NCBI GenBank assembly: GCA_023392125.1
Contig: JAEVZS010000002.1
Coordinates: forward strand, 458,289-522,288
Length of the DNA stretch: 64,000 nt
DNA from: Bacteroidota bacterium
GTDB taxonomy: Bacteria > Bacteroidota > Bacteroidia > Cytophagales > Cytophagaceae
Direction: 5' to 3'
Shown here: in pieces, positions 17,499 to 27,700 of the stretch
How the letters are laid out: every line of letters starts with the position of its first letter
How positions within the stretch are numbered: the first letter of the stretch is position 1
Translations under genes and position numbers: made by a program
Notes under the pieces: model-generated
Told to the model about the DNA's origin: nothing
Databases searched by the model: none
The model's input: only the letters and a program-made list of their open reading frames with translations

Positions 17499-19004
17499 TT
17501 GAAGATATATTCTCTTATTAAGAGAAGGGCGGCTCGTAAAGCCCGCCCTTTTTTTATTTTTCTTTTTTTTGTTGTCATATCCGGTTCCGGGGTATATGCC
17601 CAGAATACTATCCCCTCTCCTCTCCTCGATGCATACCGTCTTATTCTTTCACTGAAGCTGTCCGAAGGTAATTTGTTGCTCAGTGAGGCTGGTGATCAAT
17701 ATGGGAATGATCCTTTTTATTTTCTTGTCCGCAGCTATTCCGAGACTCTGTATTTGCTGCTAATGGAGGATTATGTTGCATATCAGCAGGTAAAGTCTAT
17801 TCATAGTCAGTATCTTAAAGCTATACCAAGGCTGTCTTATGATCCGGCCTGGAAATTATTAATTGAAGCGGAAATCCGCTTTCATTCGGCTTTGCTTAAA
17901 CTGAAGTTTAATGAGGAACTGTCGGGAGCATGGGAATTAAAGCAAACATACCAGCTTATTCAGCTAATCAGCCGCAGGTACCCTGATTTTATTCATCATC
18001 AAAAGCTGGCCGGGCTGTTTCAGCTGTTTCTCGGCTCCGTTCCGGAAAAATATCTGTGGCTAACCAATCTCTTCGGTTATAAAGGTGAAATCAGTAAGGG
18101 GATTCATTTGCTGGAGCAGGTAGAAAACAGCAGCTCTTTTTTTGCTCTCGAGGCCTTTATGCTTCGGGTAGCTGCCCAAAAGTATATTTTGAAAACGGCG
18201 GGTTGTGTTTCCTGCCAGATCGCAGATCAGGCGGATAAAAACAGGCAAAATTACTTACTGGCTTATTTGTATTCGGCTGTATTGGTGAAAGAAGGTCAGT
18301 CCGACAAGGCATTGGGGATTTTAAGCAGGTATTCTTCCGGTAGCTATGCCACTTTTCCTCTTGTGTATCTTCTTCAGGGCGAGGTTCTTTTGTATAAAGG
18401 GAAATATGAGGAATCCAGAGGATATTATCTGCAGTTTCTGAAGGCAACCAAAGGGAAAAATCACATTAAAGACGCTTACTACAAAATTTTTCTGACGTAC
18501 TGGCTGTACGGCAATGAGGAAAAGGCAGCGTATTATCTGAGCAAAGTAGGAAATGTCGGGCAGGAAGTATATGATTCTGATAAATACGCCGGCAAATTTG
18601 CCAGAAATCAGGTTTTCCCGGACAAACATCTGATGAAAGCAAGACTGAGCTGCGATGGCGGCTATCTGGATAAGGCGCTGGCAGAGCTCAGTAAGTATTG
18701 TCTGAAACGGGAAGAGGACCATGTAGATAATATTGAATTCTGGTATAGGAAAGGACGGATTTTTCAGCTACAGGGGCAGTATAAGGCAGCTATAGACAAC
18801 TATGAAAAAGTGATTCTGTTGTCGGAAGGAAAAAATCATTATTTTGCACCCAATGCCTGTCTGCAAACAGGATATATGCTTTCAGAATCCGGTAATATTA
18901 CCGAAGCGAGGCATTATTTTAGCAAGGCCCTTTCTTATGCGGACCATGAGTATAAAAACAGTATTGATAATAAGGCCAGGGCGGCATTGAGTGAAACCGA
19001 ATAA
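17499..19004 (+). CDS. Secreted/periplasmic TPR-repeat protein
   Basis: This 501-residue protein starts at TTG 17499, 4 bp after the zinc-ribbon stop. The N-terminus is basic (KRRAARKARP), then hydrophobic (FFIFLFFVVISGSGVYAQ) with a signal-peptidase I site after VYA. No ATG lies upstream of the mature region, which supports the TTG start. The rest is alpha-solenoid: tetratricopeptide-like helices are clearest near 270-330 (KALGILSRYSSG, PLVYLLQGEVLLYKGKYEES) and 410-480 (YRKGRIFQLQGQYKAAIDNY, TGYMLSESGNITEARHYFSKA). A probable periplasmic scaffold; partner unknown. pabB follows after 6 bp. Confidence 0.78.
   Translation: MKIYSLIKRRAARKARPFFIFLFFVVISGSGVYAQNTIPSPLLDAYRLILSLKLSEGNLLLSEAGDQYGNDPFYFLVRSYSETLYLLLMEDYVAYQQVKSIHSQYLKAIPRLSYDPAWKLLIEAEIRFHSALLKLKFNEELSGAWELKQTYQLIQLISRRYPDFIHHQKLAGLFQLFLGSVPEKYLWLTNLFGYKGEISKGIHLLEQVENSSSFFALEAFMLRVAAQKYILKTAGCVSCQIADQADKNRQNYLLAYLYSAVLVKEGQSDKALGILSRYSSGSYATFPLVYLLQGEVLLYKGKYEESRGYYLQFLKATKGKNHIKDAYYKIFLTYWLYGNEEKAAYYLSKVGNVGQEVYDSDKYAGKFARNQVFPDKHLMKARLSCDGGYLDKALAELSKYCLKREEDHVDNIEFWYRKGRIFQLQGQYKAAIDNYEKVILLSEGKNHYFAPNACLQTGYMLSESGNITEARHYFSKALSYADHEYKNSIDNKARAALSETE
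17527..17563 (+). terminator. Terminator-like hairpin inside the TPR gene's signal-peptide region
   Basis: GGGCGG at 17527-17532 pairs with CCGCCC at 17543-17548, followed by TTTTTTTATTTTTCTTTTTT. It sits where a terminator of the nif3/zinc-ribbon transcript would be expected, yet lies inside the first codons of the next CDS. Confidence 0.55.
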
Positions 19005-19010
19005 CATTGT

Positions 19011-20267
19011 ATGTACTTCTATCCGGGCAATCTTGAAAATTTTCGGGCAAAGGCTCTCCGTTGGGCATCCGAATTCGGGACATATATGTATTTGAACGGG
19101 AACGGATACGATACACTGCATGGAGCATTCCCGGAAAAGCTGGCAGTTGGAGTCAGGCGCGAGCTGAAAACCGGCAGGAATGTATTTGAGAAACTTGAGG
19201 AGTTTATTGCAGGACCTCATGGCTGGATATTCGGCTATATATCGTACGATGCCAAAAACGAAGTCGAGGATCTGACAAGTAAAAATCCTGATTTTTTACA
19301 ATTTCCGATTATCCATTTTTTCGAGCCTCAGTTTTTATTGACTTTCTATGAAGACAGCGTTTTCATAGAAAGTGATAATGCCTCTGCTATCTATCAATCC
19401 ATAGAACGGACAGAACCGATTGCTGTTTCCGGAAAAGTTGCCCTATCTTTTTATCCGGAGACCGGGAAAAGTGAATACCTTAAAACCGGACATTTGCTTA
19501 AACAACATATATTGGAAGGTGATATCTATGAAGTCAATTACTGCATCCGGTATTTTGCCAGGAAAGCCAGTATAGATCCCCTGGTTGTTTATTTGGCTTT
19601 AAATTCGTTGTCCGGAGCTCCGTTCTCACTTGTTTATGAAACCGGAAATCATGCTATTATTTCTGCTTCTCCGGAGCGTTTTTTGAAAAAAGCGGATAGA
19701 AAGATTATTTCCCAGCCAATGAAAGGAACGATAAGAAGAGGTAATACGAAGGAAGAAGATGAATTGCTGAAAGAAACGCTCAGACACTGTGAAAAGGAAA
19801 TAGCTGAAAATATGATGATAATGGACCTGGTTCGTAACGACCTGGCCCGAACCTGTATACCTGGTACAGTGAATGTTGAGGAGCTGTTTGGCATATACTC
19901 ATTTCCGAAGGTACATCAGATGATTACAACTGTTACCGGGATGTTGCGCGGCAATAGTTCCGTTGTGGATGTTATTCGTAATGCTTTCCCGATGGGCAGT
20001 ATGACGGGAGCGCCTAAAATACGGGCAATGGAGCTGATTGATACGTATGAACGTTTTTTTCGCGGAGCATTTTCCGGAGCTGCAGGTTACATAAGTCCGG
20101 ACAATGATTTTGATTTTAATGTTTTGATTCGCTCCTTGTTTTATAATAAGCAGGAGACTTATCTTTCATTTTCAGCAGGCAGTGCGATCACCTATGATTG
20201 TGATCTTGAAAAAGAATGGAATGAGTGTCAGCTGAAAGCAGCAGTATTCAGGCAGTTTTTTGCATAG
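19011..20267 (+). CDS. pabB: Aminodeoxychorismate synthase component I (PabB-like chorismate-binding enzyme)
   Basis: The 418-residue protein has the chorismate-binding fold: YEVNYCIRYFAR near 175, SASPERFL near 218, QPMKGTIRRG near 235-244, MMIMDLVRNDLARTC near 270, FPKVHQMITTV near 298 and MGSMTGAPKIRAMELI near 330-345. The Lys in the PxKGT position is typical of PabB (TrpE usually has Ala), which favours 4-amino-4-deoxychorismate synthesis for folate over anthranilate. The glutamine amidotransferase partner is not nearby. It is the last gene of the plus-strand run nif3 to pabB, and a weak hairpin follows. Confidence 0.88.
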   Translation: MYFYPGNLENFRAKALRWASEFGTYMYLNGNGYDTLHGAFPEKLAVGVRRELKTGRNVFEKLEEFIAGPHGWIFGYISYDAKNEVEDLTSKNPDFLQFPIIHFFEPQFLLTFYEDSVFIESDNASAIYQSIERTEPIAVSGKVALSFYPETGKSEYLKTGHLLKQHILEGDIYEVNYCIRYFARKASIDPLVVYLALNSLSGAPFSLVYETGNHAIISASPERFLKKADRKIISQPMKGTIRRGNTKEEDELLKETLRHCEKEIAENMMIMDLVRNDLARTCIPGTVNVEELFGIYSFPKVHQMITTVTGMLRGNSSVVDVIRNAFPMGSMTGAPKIRAMELIDTYERFFRGAFSGAAGYISPDNDFDFNVLIRSLFYNKQETYLSFSAGSAITYDCDLEKEWNECQLKAAVFRQFFA

Positions 20268-20272
20268 CAAGA

Positions 20273-20300
20273 AATCCCGTATGAAGAAACACGGGATTCT
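20273..20300. terminator. Weak hairpin between pabB and the convergent hypothetical gene
   Basis: AATCCCGT at 20273-20280 pairs with ACGGGATT at 20291-20298. Only a short CTT follows, so termination strength is uncertain; its position between convergent genes supports the role. Confidence 0.5.
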
Positions 20301-20326
20301 TCCATCAGGCTGGTATGCTGTCATAA

Positions 20327-20794
20327 TCAGACCATAACCTGAGACAGACTTTGTCTTTCCGACGTAATTTCACTAATCAGACGTGCTTCCAGCATATTGG
20401 CCCATGTCTCAAGATACAGGATTACATCTTCTCTGGCATCTCTTTTAAGGAATCGCTTGTTGCCCGGTACCCTGGCCAAAATTTCCGGATCGCTCAGATT
20501 TTCGAGGTTTACGATATCGTCCAGTGAAAATCCCAGATCCAGGAGAGCTTTGATTATTTTATCGATTTCGTATTTCCCGTTGTCATTGTACAGATATACA
20601 AGCATCTCCCAATCTCCATGTTTCTGAATTCCATGTTGGTGTATTTGTTTTTTCTCATGTCCGGTTACAATTTGTACCAGGTTTCCGCAATTGCAGGCCC
20701 CAATATTTTTCCAGTCATAATTGCTTCTGTTGCCGCCGATTCTTTTTGAGGTGTCCCGTAGTGCTTTAATAAGTTCAACTGATGCTGTAGCCAT
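20327..20794 (-). CDS. Conserved hypothetical cytosolic protein (155 aa)
   Basis: No signal peptide or membrane segment. The N-terminal third has ELIKALRDTSKRIGG and a Cys pair in GACNCGNLVQ. The middle (KYEIDKIIKALLDLGFSLDDIVNLENLSD) and C-terminal (REDVILYLETWANMLEARL) parts are helical and charged. The overall look is a small conserved Bacteroidota protein that I cannot place in a named family; CNCG could bind metal but only two Cys are present. It is monocistronic, convergent with pabB, and divergent from the GH3 gene across 381 bp. Confidence 0.7.
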   Translation of the reverse strand: MATASVELIKALRDTSKRIGGNRSNYDWKNIGACNCGNLVQIVTGHEKKQIHQHGIQKHGDWEMLVYLYNDNGKYEIDKIIKALLDLGFSLDDIVNLENLSDPEILARVPGNKRFLKRDAREDVILYLETWANMLEARLISEITSERQSLSQVMV

Positions 20795-21175
20795 AATAAT
20801 AGAATTAAAAAGATCTAAACTAATACACCTATATAACCATTCTTACAAAGCCTAATGTTAATTCATATATATATAGTGCAATTACTTGATTAATGACTTT
20901 GAGTATTTTTTGACAGGAAATCGGTAGTGTTTTATGGGTATTGTTCAGGTAAAGTTGGTGTTTCTTGAAATAATTTATGTCTTCCGGGACTATTTCGGGA
21001 TATTGAGTATGTCTTTATGTTGAAAGTCTGTTTTTTTATGTTTTCCGGTTCTGATCGATTTTCTTTAAAAAATATAAAATCATCTTCTTTGTGGACAATT
21101 GTTAGGAAAGATCGTTGTAATTCAGTGATAATACTGCTTATTTTGTCAGACAAACAGTTTTTAATACATTTTTCC
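20795..21175. other. Intergenic region, divergent promoters expected
   Basis: An AT-rich 381-bp gap between the hypothetical gene and the GH3 gene. It includes a run of TA repeats near 20866-20876. I found no TTG/TAnnTTTG promoter, RNA gene or convincing operator. An open frame from 21017 merges into the GH3 gene, but its translation has no family features. Confidence 0.5.
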
Positions 21176-23428
21176 ATGACAACCAACCGTCTGCTAGTGC
21201 TTTTAACCTTTCTGGCATTTTGGGGATGCTCCGGATCTGAAAATAAAACCAGCCAAGGTGATGAAACGGATAGAAAAGTAGAAGAATTACTTTCTGTTAT
21301 GACGCTTGAAGAGAAAATCGGGCAGATGGCACAAATAAATATAACCCTGCTGATGACGGACAGTATTTTTACCCATTATGATTCCGTCACATTTTTCGAA
21401 CTGGATACCAATAAGCTGATACATTATGTCACCAATTATCATATTGGTTCGGTTCTGAACGGGCGCGGTGTATCAAAAGACTCCTGGTACAGATATATGT
21501 ATGACCTTCAGAGGGTAAATCTGGCCTATAGCAAAAATAAAATTCCATTGCTGTACGGAGTAGATCACGTGCACGGGAGCTCCTATCTGAAAGAAGGGAC
21601 TATTTTTCCTCACAATGTAAATATAGCCTGTACCTTTGATACGATACACGCCTGCAATATGGCTGAGGTTACTGTAAGAGAAACCAGTGGCCTGGGACAT
21701 AACTGGCTTTTTGCCCCTGTACTGGATCTGGGAAAAAACAAATATTGGGGCAGGTATTATGAAACCTATGGAGAAGACCCTTACCTTACCGGCAAGATGG
21801 GAGCTGCCTATATCCGTAAGGTACAGAATGCTCCCGACATTGTGCCATACAAGGTTGCTGCCTGCGCCAAGCATTTTGTTGGGTATTCCGACCCTAAATC
21901 CGGCTGGGACCGTTCACCGGCTGAGATTCCGGACCAATTGTTATATGAGTTTTTTATCCCGCCCTTTAAGGAAGCGATTGATGCAGGAGTAAAGACCATT
22001 ATGGTAAACAGCGGGGAAATTAACGGTATACCTGTACACGCCAATCCGGAGCTATTGACCAGGCTTCTGCGGGAAAAACTTGGTTTCAAAGGGGTGGTCG
22101 TGACCGATTGGATGGATATCATTGCCCTGGAGAAAATGCATTTTGTGGCCGAAAATGAGAAGGAAGCAACGCTGCTGGCTATTAATGCGGGTATTGATAT
22201 TTCAATGATTCCCCTCACTACGGATTTTAACCGGTATGTTAAAGAGCTGGTGGAAGAAAAAAGGATAACAGAGGCAAGAATTGATGAGTCTGTACGCCGT
22301 ATTCTGCGCTTGAAATATGAGCTTGGCCTTTTTGAAAATCATCTGCCTGATTCGGGGCGTTTGTCCCGGATCGGCGAGGAGAAATCAGCAGAGATGGCCA
22401 GGGAAGCGGCCAGAGAATCCATCGTTCTTATTAGGAATGAAAATGAAACTCTTCCGTTGAAAAAGCCCCGTAAAATTGTCGTTACCGGAGCTACCGCCAA
22501 TAGTAAAGTTCCGCTCTGCGGGGGCTGGACATACCGGTTTGCAGCGCAAAGTGACTGGTGGTTTCCAGAAAATATGCCGACCATTTATAGTGCAGTCAGG
22601 AAAAAATTTGCTGATTCCGAAGTTGTCCTGGCTGATATGACGAATCTCGGACAACTTGCAGGAAATGCCGATGTGATTCTTCTGGCAATCGGGGAAAAGC
22701 ATGCCTATGCGGAGACTGACGGTTCCATTAATACGCTCGAATTGTCTGCAGATCAGAAAGAATGGGCGCTGAAAGCAATAGCTACAGGAAAGCCTGTTGT
22801 TCTCATTCTTACTGAAGGAAGACCCAGAATAATTGCAGATTTTTATAAAAACTGTGCGGCAATCCTGTTTGCCGGATTACCTGGTAATGAAGGAGCGGAG
22901 GCAATAAGCGAGATTCTATGCGGAGAAGTTAATCCGAGCGGCAAGCTGGCTTTTACCTATCCCCTGCGGGAGGGCCATATAATTTCCTATAATTATAAAA
23001 AAAGTGAATACTCCGAATTACGGCCTGTAACAGGTGAACTGCTGCAGTTTGCTTTGGCCGAGTTTGGTCACGGATTAAGCTATACTAAATTTCAGTATAG
23101 CGATCTGATTCTTAGTGATACTATAACGGATGGCCACAAAACGATAAAAGCATCGGTTAATGTAACAAATACAGGTTCTGTTGCAGGTAAAGAAGCAGTA
23201 TTGTGGTTTGTATCGGATGAATTCGCTTCTATAACCAGACCGGTAAAAGAGCTGAGGTTTTTTGAGAAAGTAAAACTGGAGCCCGGTCAAAGCAGAACAT
23301 TTAATTTTGAAATACATCCACAAAGAGACCTGACATTTCCTGATAAAGAAGGAAATATTCTGTTGGAACCGGGACGTTTTTCGTTACAGGCCGGAGATTT
23401 AAAAACGAACTTTTATCTGAAAAAATAA
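21176..23428 (+). CDS. Glycoside hydrolase family 3 beta-glucosidase, lipoprotein (BglX-like)
   Basis: The 750-residue protein from the ATG at 21176 has a lipoprotein signal (LLVLLTFLAFWGC). The GH3 N-terminal barrel has EKIGQMAQI near 45, GVDHVHGSSYLK near 130, KHFVGYS near 233 and the nucleophile Asp in GVVVTDWMD (about residue 311). The alpha/beta sandwich domain follows (ESIVLIRNENETLPL, VVTGATANS, GLPGNEGAEAISE), then a C-terminal fibronectin III-like domain ending FYLKK. Known GH3 enzymes release glucose or xylose from oligosaccharide ends. Lipid anchoring suggests an outer-membrane or periplasmic location. It belongs with nearby PL11 and GH30 genes but is its own transcript. Confidence 0.93.
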   Translation: MTTNRLLVLLTFLAFWGCSGSENKTSQGDETDRKVEELLSVMTLEEKIGQMAQINITLLMTDSIFTHYDSVTFFELDTNKLIHYVTNYHIGSVLNGRGVSKDSWYRYMYDLQRVNLAYSKNKIPLLYGVDHVHGSSYLKEGTIFPHNVNIACTFDTIHACNMAEVTVRETSGLGHNWLFAPVLDLGKNKYWGRYYETYGEDPYLTGKMGAAYIRKVQNAPDIVPYKVAACAKHFVGYSDPKSGWDRSPAEIPDQLLYEFFIPPFKEAIDAGVKTIMVNSGEINGIPVHANPELLTRLLREKLGFKGVVVTDWMDIIALEKMHFVAENEKEATLLAINAGIDISMIPLTTDFNRYVKELVEEKRITEARIDESVRRILRLKYELGLFENHLPDSGRLSRIGEEKSAEMAREAARESIVLIRNENETLPLKKPRKIVVTGATANSKVPLCGGWTYRFAAQSDWWFPENMPTIYSAVRKKFADSEVVLADMTNLGQLAGNADVILLAIGEKHAYAETDGSINTLELSADQKEWALKAIATGKPVVLILTEGRPRIIADFYKNCAAILFAGLPGNEGAEAISEILCGEVNPSGKLAFTYPLREGHIISYNYKKSEYSELRPVTGELLQFALAEFGHGLSYTKFQYSDLILSDTITDGHKTIKASVNVTNTGSVAGKEAVLWFVSDEFASITRPVKELRFFEKVKLEPGQSRTFNFEIHPQRDLTFPDKEGNILLEPGRFSLQAGDLKTNFYLKK

Positions 23429-23651
23429 CCGGTTGTTAAACTTCTGAGTAGTACGGCCTGAGCATCGTTTTAAACCAGTCATGACCAAGTGGTAATTTTT
23501 TATTTAAACAAAACACTTGCGTGGGAGTTATTCATTTCTGAAAAAAGAAACAGAATTTTGAATTTCGGCCCTACATCCGGGTGTTTTTTTAATTATTTTG
23601 GTATATTACTATTCTAGAGTTTAGTTTTAATTTAGGATTATTTATTAAGGT

Positions 23652-24602
23652 ATGGAGTTTTTACAAGGGAAACTGACTTTTCAGGAAATGTTGGGGCAAT
23701 ATAAAAGCGCTCCGAACCTGCTTATATATGCGGCTCCTGTAATGTTATTATTCGTGTTTATTGAATACTATATCAGCCATAAAAAGGAACTAGGACTGTA
23801 TTCGAGAAAAGACCTTACGGCTTCTATAAGCATAGGCGCTATTTATCTGGTAGTATCAGGCATTACCGGTATTGTAACTATTTATCTTGTCTGGGCAACA
23901 TATCACTACTTCACCCCGACTGCTTTTGTAATGCCATTTACATGGTGGTCATTTATAGCCTGTGCGCTGGTTTACGATTTTTGTCGCTACTGGGCTCATC
24001 GTATCGCTCATGAGCAGCGTTTTTGGTGGGCTTCGCATGTTACTCATCATTCTTCCGAGCATTATAATCTGACCGTTTCGTTCCGCCTGTGCTGGATAGA
24101 CCAGATAAAGGTTATTTTTTTCCTGCCGGTAGTATTGATGGGGTTCGATCCTATTATGTTCTTCCTTGTTCATCAGATTGGTGTTTTGTACCAGTTCTGG
24201 CAGCACACCGAGCTGATACCTAAATTGCCCAAATGGGTAGAGTATGTAATGGTTACTCCGACCAACCACCGGGTGCATCATGGCAAAAATGAGGCATTTA
24301 TTGATAAAAACTATGGTTCAATGTTTATTTTCTGGGACAGGATTTTCGGAACATATCAGGAGCCAAGTGAAAAACCGGTATATGGTATTACTCAGCCGGT
24401 GGATTCATTTAATCCGGCGTATCTTGTTTTTCATGAATACATTGACATAGTTAGGGATGTAAAAAGTGCCAAAACCTGGAAGGAAAAATGGATCGCAGTA
24501 TTTGGAAGACCAGGAGAATACCAGTATATGCAGAATAAAACTGATAAGAAAGATTCTGTTATAGTGAATCGGGAACAGCTGGTCAGCGAAGAAATAGCGT
24601 AA
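23652..24602 (+). CDS. Sterol desaturase / fatty acid hydroxylase superfamily membrane enzyme
   Basis: The 316-residue protein has about four membrane segments (IYAAPVMLLFVFIEYYI, ASISIGAIYLVVSGITGIV, WWSFIACALVYDF, IKVIFFLPVVLMGF). It carries the histidine clusters of the superfamily: HRIAHE near residue 117, HVTHHSSEH near 129 and HRVHHGKNE near 213. These bind a di-iron centre that hydroxylates or desaturates lipids at the membrane. It resembles the Bacteroidota members annotated as sterol desaturase, but the true substrate is unknown; Bacteroidota rarely make sterols, and alkylglycerol- or fatty-acid-type substrates are possible. It is monocistronic with a strong terminator. Confidence 0.92.
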   Translation: MEFLQGKLTFQEMLGQYKSAPNLLIYAAPVMLLFVFIEYYISHKKELGLYSRKDLTASISIGAIYLVVSGITGIVTIYLVWATYHYFTPTAFVMPFTWWSFIACALVYDFCRYWAHRIAHEQRFWWASHVTHHSSEHYNLTVSFRLCWIDQIKVIFFLPVVLMGFDPIMFFLVHQIGVLYQFWQHTELIPKLPKWVEYVMVTPTNHRVHHGKNEAFIDKNYGSMFIFWDRIFGTYQEPSEKPVYGITQPVDSFNPAYLVFHEYIDIVRDVKSAKTWKEKWIAVFGRPGEYQYMQNKTDKKDSVIVNREQLVSEEIA

Positions 24603-24612
24603 CGAATAGCTT

Positions 24613-24643
24613 AAAAGCCGCCCTTTATAAGGCGGCTTTTTTA
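24613..24643 (+). terminator. Terminator after the sterol-desaturase-like gene
   Basis: AAAAGCCGCC at 24613-24622 pairs with GGCGGCTTTT at 24631-24640, followed by further T residues. Confidence 0.92.
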
Positions 24644-24779
24644 TTGCTTCCAATCGGGCTCCCTGCTTTTCCTCACTTTGGATATTCGTATTTTTTTTAA
24701 AAAAAAATGATTCAGGCGTTACTATTCAGCTTTCCCGATTGTATATAACTGTATAATTAAATTTTTTCATTATAAAGTT

Positions 24780-27700
24780 ATGACTAACATGAGGAACGTA
24801 TACCAGAATCAAATGACCCTGTTCGTTATTCTGTTTCAGTTGTTCCATATTACTCCGTTGCTGGCCCAAAAGCAGATGGAGTTGCTGGACAGAGGACTTG
24901 TAGCGGTAAAGACCTCCGGAAACTCGGTTTATATTGGCTGGAGAATGTTTGGTACAGATCCGGACCAGATTGCTTTCAACGTTTACAGAAATAATGTAAA
25001 AATAACGGGAAGTCCGGTCAGCGGAAGTACAAATTATATTGATGCCAACGGTAGCTCCTCTGCATTATATCATATTACTCCGGTTATTAACGGAGTTGAG
25101 GGAAATCCAACCGGGCGGGTTAGTGTCTGGGATCAGCAATACAAAATACTAAACCTGAACCGTCCTGCAGCAGGAAGCAATCCAAGCGGTTCCTATCAGT
25201 ATTATCCGAATGACTGCAGTGTTGCAGATCTTGATGGTGATGGTGAATACGAAATTATTATAAAATGGGAACCAGACAATGCCAAAGACAACTCTCAGTC
25301 CGGTTATACAGGCAATACCTATCTGGAAGCTATTAAGCTTGACGGCAGAAGCTTATGGCGTATTGATCTGGGAAAAAATATTCGGTCCGGAGCTCATTAT
25401 ACGCAGTTTCTGGTCTATGATTTTGAAGGTGACGGTCTGGCTGAAGTAGTCTGTAAAACGGCTCCCGGTACTATTGATGGTAAAGGAAAGGCGGTAATTA
25501 TGAATAATGATAATCCTAATGCAGATTACCGGAACAGTAGTGGCTATATTCTGTCAGGTCCCGAGTATCTGACTGTTTTTGACGGGCAAACGGGAGCAGA
25601 ACGGGCAACTTCGGCTTATATCCCTGCCCGGGGAACGGTGTCGTCGTGGGGTGATAATTACGGAAACCGTGTTGACCGCTTTTTAGGCGGAGTTGCCTAT
25701 CTGGATGGCAAAAGACCGAGTATTGTTATGGCCAGAGGGTATTATACCAGAATGGTAGTGGCTACCTGGGATTTCAGAGACGGCAGGCTGACGCATCGCT
25801 GGACGTTTGATACAAATAATGGACATACCAATTTGCAGGGTAAAGGGAACCATCAGCTGAGCATTGCGGATGTGGATAATGATGGAAAGGATGAAATTAT
25901 ATATGGGGCAGTCGTGATAGATGATAATGGTTCAGTAAAGAATTCATCAACATGGGGACACGGCGATGCATTGCATGTTTCTGATTTTAATCCGGACAAT
26001 CCGGGGTTGGAAATTTTTATGCCGGTAGAGTATGCCAGCTCAAATCCTCAGGATCAGCGTCCCGGATTTGTTATGAGGGATGCCAATACCGGCAGAATTA
26101 TATGGCAGGTTTTCCGTGACGGAGATATCGGCAGGGGTATCTGCGCCAATATAGATCCCAGATATCCTGGTGCAGAATGCTGGGCTGCCGGCGGGGCCGG
26201 CCTGTATGACAGTAAAGGAAATGTAATAGGCAATACTCCTTCCGGCTGCAACTTTGCCATATGGTGGGATGCTGATCTTACCAGGGAGCTGCTGGACGGA
26301 GATAAACTGGACAAATGGAATACTGCCGGAAACGGAAGCAATTCCAGGCTATATACCCTGTATCAGCAAAACGGAGCAACCAAAATCAATGGAACCAAAG
26401 CCAACCCTTGTCTTCAGGCTGATATTCTTGGCGACTGGCGGGAAGAGCTGCTTTACCGGAATGCGGATGGTACTCAGCTGATGATCTTTACAACAGTCAA
26501 TCATACCAGCCACCGATTGTACACACTTATGCATGATCCTCAGTATCGATGTGCAATTGCATGGCAGAATGTGGGATATAACCAGCCGCCTCACCCCTCT
26601 TTTTATATTGGGGAGGATATGGCTCCTGCACCGAAGCCAAATATTTACCTGATCGGAAGAGGCGGCCAGACTCCAAACTATGACTGTGCAGGTATCGAGA
26701 ATGGAAATGCTGTTCTGGATGATTGCGGGCGGTGTGTCGGTGGAGCGACTGGCAGAGTGCCGTGCTCGGGAATCGTACAGGCTGAGAATGCCTGTGAGTT
26801 TATTGGTGTTACAGAGACTGTCAATGGAGGGTTTATCGGTGAAAGTTACGTAAACTGTCATAATGAAACCGGCGCTTATATAACCTGGGTATTGAATGCT
26901 CCGGAACAGACCTCTGCTGCACTGAATATTCGGTATGCCAATGGTGGCGGATCTGCCAGAAGCGCTAATCTGCTTGTAAACGGACAGCCAGCCGGATTGC
27001 TTGCTTTTTCTCCGACTTCTGCATGGACAGACTGGAGATTTGAACAAATGCAGGTTCAGCTGAATAAAGGACCTAATCAGATTTCTATATCTCCTGTTAC
27101 GTCTGACGGTAATCCCAACATTGATCTGATTTATACTACAGAAGGAATTGTTGCCGGATCTTGTGAGAGTGACTGCGAGAATGTGATGGGTGGTCTGGCT
27201 TATCTGGACAACTGCAACCAATGCGTAGGCGGAAATACGGGCAGGGAAGCCTGTATACCTGATTGCAATGGCGTGTATAATGGTAACGCAACTATTGATG
27301 AATGCGGTGTCTGCGTCGGCGGAACAACCGGACGGCAAGCCTGTACGGATATGATGGAAGCGGAACTGGCCTGCTATATAGATGGTGTGACGGAAGCAAT
27401 CAACGGCGGATTTTTCGGAGATGGCTATGCCAATACGCACAATGTCTCAGATGCCTATATCAGCTGGCAGATTATAGCAGAGCAAGATGTTACTGTACCG
27501 CTGACCATACGTTTTGCCAATGGAACGACCAGCGACCGGAATGCCCGAATTGTTGTTAACGAGGCTACCGTACATCAGAATATCAGTTTCCCTGTCACCG
27601 GGGCCTGGAACAACTGGCAAACCACCACACTCAGCATTCTGTTGGAAGGGGGAGTTAATACTGTAGAGTTAATTGCTGTCAATCCGCTAGGACTTGCCAA

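Noticed and set aside
26349..27440. 363-codon open frame on the minus strand inside the PL11 gene
   Set aside because: It is fully inside a well-supported CDS on the other strand, has no family pattern and no start context; it is a frame shadow.
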